A stretch of 64,000 bases of DNA, from the NCBI GenBank assembly GCA_965267435.1, contig OZ253960.1:3782001-3846000 (forward strand), written 5' to 3'. Below are positions 59,474 to 64,000 of the stretch, in pieces. How positions within the stretch are numbered: position 1 is the stretch's first letter; each line of letters opens with the position of its first letter. Below the pieces are notes generated by a model. That model did no database searches, was not told the origin of the DNA, and was given only the letters and a program-made list of their open reading frames with translations. This DNA is from JAWPMT01 sp965267435. Lineage in GTDB: Bacteria > Bacteroidota > Bacteroidia > Cytophagales > Cyclobacteriaceae. Made by a program: the position numbers and the translations under genes.

Positions 59474-60487
59474 ATGGATTTCTATTACATCATTATCATA
59501 TTCCTGGGGATCGTCTTCTTTTTCGTATTCCTCTACTTCGTACCAGTCAACCTCTGGATCACGGCGGTATTTTCCAACGTCCGGGTCAGTCTGATCGAGT
59601 TGATCTTCATGCGAATCAGGAAAGTACCCCCCTCGGTAATCGTCAACTCTCTGATCACGGCCACAAAGGCTGGCCTGATGATCACAGAAGATCAAAATGC
59701 CCCTCCCCGTCCACTGAGGACGCAAGAACTGGAAACGCACTTTCTGGCAGGAGGTAATGTCCCACAGGTGATCAAGGCGCTGATTTCTGCCGACAAAGCG
59801 AACATCAACCTGACCTTTAAGCAGGCGACGGCTATTGACCTCGCCGGTCGTGACGTCTTCGAGGCTGTACAGATTTCAGTAAATCCAAAAGTAATTAACA
59901 CTCCCTCGGTCGCTGCTGTAGCTGCAGATGGCATCCAGCTCGTGGCAAAAGCACGAGTGACGGTTCGTGCCAATATCCAGCAACTGGTCGGGGGGGCAGG
60001 CGAAGACACCATCCTCGCAAGAGTAGGCGAGGGTATTGTGACCTCCATTGGATCTGCGGCCACGCACAAAGAAGTATTGGAAAACCCCGACAAGATCTCG
60101 AAGCTCGTCTTGCAGAGAGGACTCGATGCCGGTACCGCTTTTGAGATCCTCAGTATCGATATCGCCGACGTGGATGTGGGGGCAAACATTGGAGCGAAAC
60201 TCCAGACAGACCAAGCCTCCGCCGACCTCAAAGTGGCAGAGGCCAAGGCCGAAGAAAGACGCGCGATGGCGGTTGCCGAAGAGCAGGAAATGGTCGCGAA
60301 AGCACAAGAAGCAAGAGCGAAGGTGATCCTGGCTGAGGCCGAGATCCCAAAGGCAATCGCAGAGGCCTTCCGCGATGGTAACCTGGGAATCATGGACTAC
60401 TACAAATTCCAAAATATTCAGGCTGACACCGATATGCGTGAGTCTATAGCTGGTACCGACTCAGGCTCCAAGAAAAAGAAGGAATAA
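59474..60487 (+). CDS. floA: Flotillin-like protein FloA
   Basis: A 337-residue protein with one N-terminal helix (YIIIIFLGIVFFFVFLYFV), an SPFH-like domain (about residues 25-190; TAIDLAGRDVFEAVQISVNPK and VTVRANIQQLVGGAGEDTILARVGEGIV) and a coiled-coil tail rich in Ala and Glu (QASADLKVAEAKAEERRAMAVAEEQEMVAKAQEARAKV). This is the FloA family, which forms membrane rafts. An intrinsic terminator follows the gene. Confidence 0.94.
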   Translation: MDFYYIIIIFLGIVFFFVFLYFVPVNLWITAVFSNVRVSLIELIFMRIRKVPPSVIVNSLITATKAGLMITEDQNAPPRPLRTQELETHFLAGGNVPQVIKALISADKANINLTFKQATAIDLAGRDVFEAVQISVNPKVINTPSVAAVAADGIQLVAKARVTVRANIQQLVGGAGEDTILARVGEGIVTSIGSAATHKEVLENPDKISKLVLQRGLDAGTAFEILSIDIADVDVGANIGAKLQTDQASADLKVAEAKAEERRAMAVAEEQEMVAKAQEARAKVILAEAEIPKAIAEAFRDGNLGIMDYYKFQNIQADTDMRESIAGTDSGSKKKKE

Positions 60488-60520
60488 GCATATCTCATAA
60501 GGTACGCCCAAGCAAATCAA

Positions 60521-60551
60521 GCCTCCCTGATGAAATCGGGGAGGTTTTTTT
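60521..60551 (+). terminator. Rho-independent terminator after floA
   Basis: A stem of CCTCCC and GGGAGG around TGATGAAATCG, followed by TTTTTTT. Confidence 0.75.
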
Positions 60552-60620
60552 GTTTATACAGCAATACCGTAGGACGAGCTGACATTTTGCACTATAGGCG
60601 GATTACGTAGCAATATTTCA

Positions 60621-60650
60621 TTGCAAATCAGTTATAATTCACTATCTTGA
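60621..60650 (+). promoter_or_regulatory. Probable promoter of the DUF6702 gene
   Basis: TTG at 60621-60623, 19 bp, then TATCTTGA at 60643-60650. This is close to TTG-N19-TAnnTTTG and lies 30 bp before the start. Confidence 0.45.
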
Positions 60651-60680
60651 GAGGAGAATCCAAAACAACACTACCGCCCC

Positions 60681-61160
60681 ATGTACGCAGTACTAACATA
60701 TCTATCCGCGCTGGTGCTACTGTGTCATCCAGTAGCTTCTGATCATGCTGTGTACATTTCCGTCGTTGAGATCACCGAAGAACGTGTACAAGTGAAGGTG
60801 TTCACCGACGATCTTCAAAATGCTATCAGGAATTACGACAGCAACTACCGGCAGGTGTCTGATGGTCAGTTTTGCTCTGAGAACAGACTATTGATCCAGC
60901 GCTACTTCCAGTCGCACCTGACGATCAAAATAAACGGCCAGCCCATAGTACTTAGATATACCTCAGCCAGCAAAGAAGGAGATTCCTATTGGGTGTCCTT
61001 TGACATGCCTCAAATGGGCATTTGGCAATCAATCGAGGTAACGGATAAGCACTTCATGGAGCTGTTCCCCACGCAGGCGAATATCATAAAGATCATGGCT
61101 GGCAAACAGCGTTTCTGCAAGCTGACCGTCAACAAGCCAGACTGCAAATTTCCCCTGTAG
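60681..61160 (+). CDS. DUF6702 family protein
   Basis: A 159-residue secreted protein with a signal peptide (LTYLSALVLLCHPVASDHA). Typical features of the DUF6702 family are HAVYISVVEITEERVQVKVFTDDLQNAI near residues 25-55, a middle AxxFxxHLTIKINGQPI strand and C-terminal strands with YWVSFDMPQMGIWQSIEVTDKHFMELFPTQANIIKI. Two cysteines near the end (FCKLTVNKPDC) and one near 68 may form disulfides. The function is unknown. It converges on the M20 gene with one base between the stops. Confidence 0.85.
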   Translation: MYAVLTYLSALVLLCHPVASDHAVYISVVEITEERVQVKVFTDDLQNAIRNYDSNYRQVSDGQFCSENRLLIQRYFQSHLTIKINGQPIVLRYTSASKEGDSYWVSFDMPQMGIWQSIEVTDKHFMELFPTQANIIKIMAGKQRFCKLTVNKPDCKFPL

Positions 61161-61161
61161 T

Positions 61162-62472
61162 CTAGTTGCTCTTCGCTCCTTTGGCAAAAAGGTCAATCAA
61201 TGACTGGCTCGTGACAGCCACGCCTGATTCAAGAGATTTCGCGGGCTCAGGAAAGTAAAATGGCGAATGCAACCCAGGCAGATTTCCCGACGCCATTCGC
61301 TCCTCAGGGACAGTCCCCAACCAGAAAAGTACTGTCGGCACGTCATCCTCCGTTTGTCCATATCGTGCAAAATCCTCACCCACCATCTGAGGTTCAGCAT
61401 AGAGGACGTTGTCAGCACCAATTGCCTTCGCCGCCGAAGACTTGATGTCTTCTGTCAACTGCTCATCATTGAAATTGGCAGGGGTGTACACATCAGGGAT
61501 GATCACTTCCGGTAGCTTATCTTCAGGAAGGCCAGCGGCTATACCAATGCCCCTGGATATCTCACGGATTCTCTTGTGAACCAATTCTCTGACCTCCTGT
61601 TTGAAGGTGCGCACGGTCAGTTGCAGCGTGACTTCGTCAGGAATGATGTTGTGCTTTGTACCGCCTTTTATAGCACCGACCGTCACAACTGCATCGTCAA
61701 CAGGCTTCAAGCTACGGCTCACAATCGTCTGCAAGTCCATAACGATCATGCTCGCAACCACCACGGGATCAATGGACATATGTGGCGAGGCACCATGAGC
61801 ACCCACTCCGAATACCTTTATGTCGATGCTCTCGGTATTAGCCATCGTATATCCGGAAGCCAGGCCGACGGTGCCGGCGGGCAATGTAGGGTTGCAATGT
61901 AGACCCACACCATAATCGGGCACTCCAAACTTATCGTAGAGTCCCTCGTCTAGCATCATTTTCGCACCCTGACCAATCTCCTCAGCAGGCTGACCGATCA
62001 GCATGAGGGTACCGCTCCACTTGTCTTTATTGGCAGCCATCGCCCGCGCCGTACCCAGCCATGTGGCCATGTGCATGTCGTGACCACAAGAGTGCATCGT
62101 CCCGACCATCGCACCATTCCACTCCACTTCAACCTCGCTCGCATAGGGAAGCTCAGACTTCTCATACATCGGAAGCGCATCCATATCTGTCCTATAGAGG
62201 ATCTGAGGACCTGCACCATTCTTGAGCATGCCGACAATGCCGTATCCACCAAAATTTTCCGTCACCTCAAAGCCCACTTTTCGAAGTTCGCCCGCCAGCT
62301 TGGCAGAAGTCTCTTTTTCGCGGAGTGAGATCTCCGGATTCTGGTGAATGTCTTTGTAGAAGCTGACTAGATAATCGATGTCGTCAGCGATCGCCGATCG
62401 ATCAATGATTGGGGGATTGCCGTTGAAACTTGCCAGTGGCATGACCAGCAACACGAAGAGCAGTTTTTTCAT
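61162..62472 (-). CDS. M20 family amidohydrolase (ILR1-like), exported
   Basis: A 436-residue dinuclear metallohydrolase with an N-terminal signal peptide (MKKLLFVLLVMPLASFNGN). The M20D metal sites are visible: HSCGHDMHMATWLGTARA (about residues 129-146), QPAEEIGQGAKMMLDEGLYDKFGV (about 158-181, catalytic Glu pair), LHCNPTLPAG, and the C-terminal FYFPEPAKSLESGVAV. The dimerisation domain contains GVGAHGASPHMSIDPV. Such enzymes cleave acyl-amino acids or amidated conjugates; the exported location suggests a periplasmic scavenging role. Confidence 0.92.
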   Translation of the reverse strand: MKKLLFVLLVMPLASFNGNPPIIDRSAIADDIDYLVSFYKDIHQNPEISLREKETSAKLAGELRKVGFEVTENFGGYGIVGMLKNGAGPQILYRTDMDALPMYEKSELPYASEVEVEWNGAMVGTMHSCGHDMHMATWLGTARAMAANKDKWSGTLMLIGQPAEEIGQGAKMMLDEGLYDKFGVPDYGVGLHCNPTLPAGTVGLASGYTMANTESIDIKVFGVGAHGASPHMSIDPVVVASMIVMDLQTIVSRSLKPVDDAVVTVGAIKGGTKHNIIPDEVTLQLTVRTFKQEVRELVHKRIREISRGIGIAAGLPEDKLPEVIIPDVYTPANFNDEQLTEDIKSSAAKAIGADNVLYAEPQMVGEDFARYGQTEDDVPTVLFWLGTVPEERMASGNLPGLHSPFYFPEPAKSLESGVAVTSQSLIDLFAKGAKSN

Positions 62473-62653
62473 GATTCTTGACTTTGAGCAATGACAAACT
62501 TAAGGAAATCCATCCACTAGTTGTCCGTCGCCGCAAAAGGATATTGGACCGAATGTCTGCCAGAATCCAACACTTATGTCAGGCGGAAGTAGATTCACGA
62601 AGCGAACTGCTGTACGGGTAGTTTGCTAAAAACGACTTGTGACAATAACAGCG

Positions 62654-63075
62654 CTAGGTAAAAGCGAAAGTCAGGAAGAAAATAACTGCCCGATAGACAA
62701 ACCGGGCGAGAAATAGGCTCAATAAGATGGCAATCCCCCATGGAAATGCAGAAGATCCACCGGTAGCCCAAAATTCCTTGAGCCAGTGATGGGGTTGGCT
62801 AAGAAGTACAGGAGATTGGCAAAGAGAAAATTGAGATAGGAGAAAGGAATTTCCGACGCTTGCCATCAAGGTTGCCACGTGTCATCTGCCCGGGTTTAAA
62901 GAACCAAATAGTCCAAACTCACCCACAACCTCTTGTCGAAGAAAAACACATTGGTCACCAACTCACCAACCAACCTTCTCAAAGAATGGTCAGAATTCTC
63001 TTTGTTTTTCTGGCCGCACTCCCCACAGTAAGCGCGCTCGATCGGCTGACCACAATTAGGACATGTTTCGACCAT
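62654..63075 (-). pseudogene. Decayed DUF3667 family gene
   Basis: The minus-strand frame from the ATG at 63075 begins with a zinc-ribbon CPNCGQPIERAYCGECGQKN, then SLRRLVGELVTNVFFFDKRLW, the exact opening of DUF3667 proteins, and stops after DYLVL (TAA about 62896-62898). One base later in another frame it continues PGQMTRGNLDGKRRKFLSP, and after a second shift FANLLYFLANPITG. It ends in a third frame with ARFVYRAVIFFLTFAF, a plausible last helix. The middle of the usual protein is missing. At least two frameshifts and a deletion are therefore visible. Assembly errors could explain the frameshifts but not the missing part. Confidence 0.7.
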
Positions 63076-63162
63076 AGACCCTATAAATGAGCCGCACGAC
63101 GAGGAATTGTCCGCTGGATACGTCCACTTTTCCTAACTTCAAAGAAAATCTAAAACTCTTCA

Positions 63163-64000
63163 ATGAAGCTACTTATAGCCTCCTCCCTGTTGCTCTCCAC
63201 ATTGTGGAGCCTTGCCCAGCCACAATCAATCGAGCAAGTCGTCACCAAAGACAAAATTCAGGCGCACATTGGCTTTCTCGCATCTGATGCCTTGCGCGGT
63301 CGCGATACCGGGTCCCCGGAATTGCAGATTGCCGCAGAGTATGCCAAAGCCCTCTTCCGATCCATCGGTGTTCGAGCATTTGAAAAGTACCCGGACTACT
63401 TTCAGCCCGTACCGCTCACCGAGCAATCCGCACCGGAGTCTGGGTCTATCGATATTGGCGGTACTTCGCTGAGCCTCGGTACTGATGCGCTATGGTTGCC
63501 GGAGGGGACATAGAGCTTACCGCAGACATCGTCTATGTCAACTACGGTGAGCCCGCCGATTTTGAGGCGAAAGATCTAACTGGCAAGGTGGTCGTGGCCC
63601 TTTGCGGTGCCCCCGGGGTAAGCAACCCACGGGAGTGGTTTGGGATCTCGCGGGACAAGCGTGCTCGCGCAGAAACTGCTGGTGCGGTGGCCCTCATCGA
63701 GTTGTACAATAGCACGGGCATTCCGTGGAGCTTGTTGACCAGATTTTTGGGAAGAACCAGGGTAAGCATCGACGATGGTGGTAGTGATCTTCTGTCCATA
63801 TGGGTCAATGACTCCAACAACGAAAAAATCGAACTCTTCCGAGGGGAAGATGCTACGGCTTCCATGAAGATCGAGGGGGCAATATCACGATCAATAGCAT
63901 CGCAGAATGTCGTCGGATATATCGAAGGGACAGACCCTGAGCTGAAAGACGAATATATAGTGTACTCCGCCCACTACGATCACGTAGGCGTCGGACGACC
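63163..64000 (+). pseudogene. M28 family peptidase, frameshifted, C-terminus off window
   Basis: The first frame starts at 63163 with a signal peptide (MKLLIASSLLLSTLWSLAQP) and IQAHIGFLASDALRGRDTGSPELQIAAEYAKALF, the opening of M28 aminopeptidases. It stops after about 116 residues. From 63492 the homologous sequence resumes in another frame (GGDIELTADIVYVNYGEPADFEAKDLTGKVVVA, a protease-associated domain) and stays open to the edge, where YSAHYDHVGVG is the first zinc-binding motif. Loss of one base near 63491 (CT for CTN before ATGGTT) restores one frame. It may be a real mutation or a sequencing error; the rest of the catalytic domain is outside. Confidence 0.65.

Noticed and set aside
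62473..62653. Region between the M20 gene and the DUF3667 remnant
   Set aside because: No gene, hairpin or repeat recognised.

Overview
The window looks like a chromosomal stretch from a member of the Bacteroidota, most likely a Cytophagales-type marine or soil bacterium. The evidence is gene content typical of that phylum: an enlarged NusB, leucine dehydrogenase, a CdaA-FolP pair, BT_3928-type DoxX, DUF1599, DUF6702, DUF3667 and DUF4136 proteins, LPS Kdo genes and many small outer-membrane barrels. Several upstream regions also carry the phylum's promoter form (TTG, about 19 bases, TAnnTTTG). I see no rRNA, tRNA, CRISPR array, prophage or classical insertion sequence.

Layout. 1-6 kb: a minus-strand envelope cluster (beta-barrel, LolA-like protein, RND/MMPL exporter) with an ECF sigma factor and a MarR regulator; three copies of one 19-bp palindrome link the regulator to the exporter. 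6-26 kb: mostly single genes (HAD phosphatase, lipoprotein amidase, hybrid histidine kinase, YbiT-type ABC-F, glycosyltransferase, LRR protein behind twin operators, CvfB, MacB/FtsX permease, glycogen phosphorylase and several small envelope proteins). 26-35 kb is the accessory-looking part: an AGCS symporter, RidA, RarA and an AraC/oxidoreductase group, interrupted by intergenic repeats and by two small cassettes. Each cassette holds a four-helix-bundle gene (23S rRNA intervening-sequence protein family) between inverted arrays of an 8-bp repeat. 35-39 kb: cytochrome P450, threonine aldolase and a full-length relative of vitamin K-dependent gamma-carboxylase. 39.7-41.6 kb: a translationally coupled Kdo operon (kdsD-kdsA-kdsC). 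41.6-48.3 kb: a long minus-strand run: leucine dehydrogenase, NusB, YtxH, DUF1573, YajC, YbbR/CdaR, CoaE, then a P-loop sulfotransferase-like gene directly followed by a class IV aminotransferase. 48.5-60.5 kb: an ABC exporter, FolP-CdaA (c-di-AMP synthesis), DUF1599-DoxX-AroK, two outer-membrane or secreted proteins, then ProS-NfeD-FloA. 60.5-64 kb: a DUF6702 protein, an M20 amidohydrolase, a decayed DUF3667 gene and a frameshifted M28 peptidase that runs off the right edge.

The most interesting material is the pair of octamer-flanked four-helix-bundle cassettes, which resemble 23S rRNA intervening sequences placed outside rRNA. Next come the MarR palindrome set, the sulfotransferase/aminotransferase pair whose plant counterparts are fused, the gamma-carboxylase homologue, and several families of palindromic intergenic repeats. 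All family assignments were made by eye from motifs; no database search was run.
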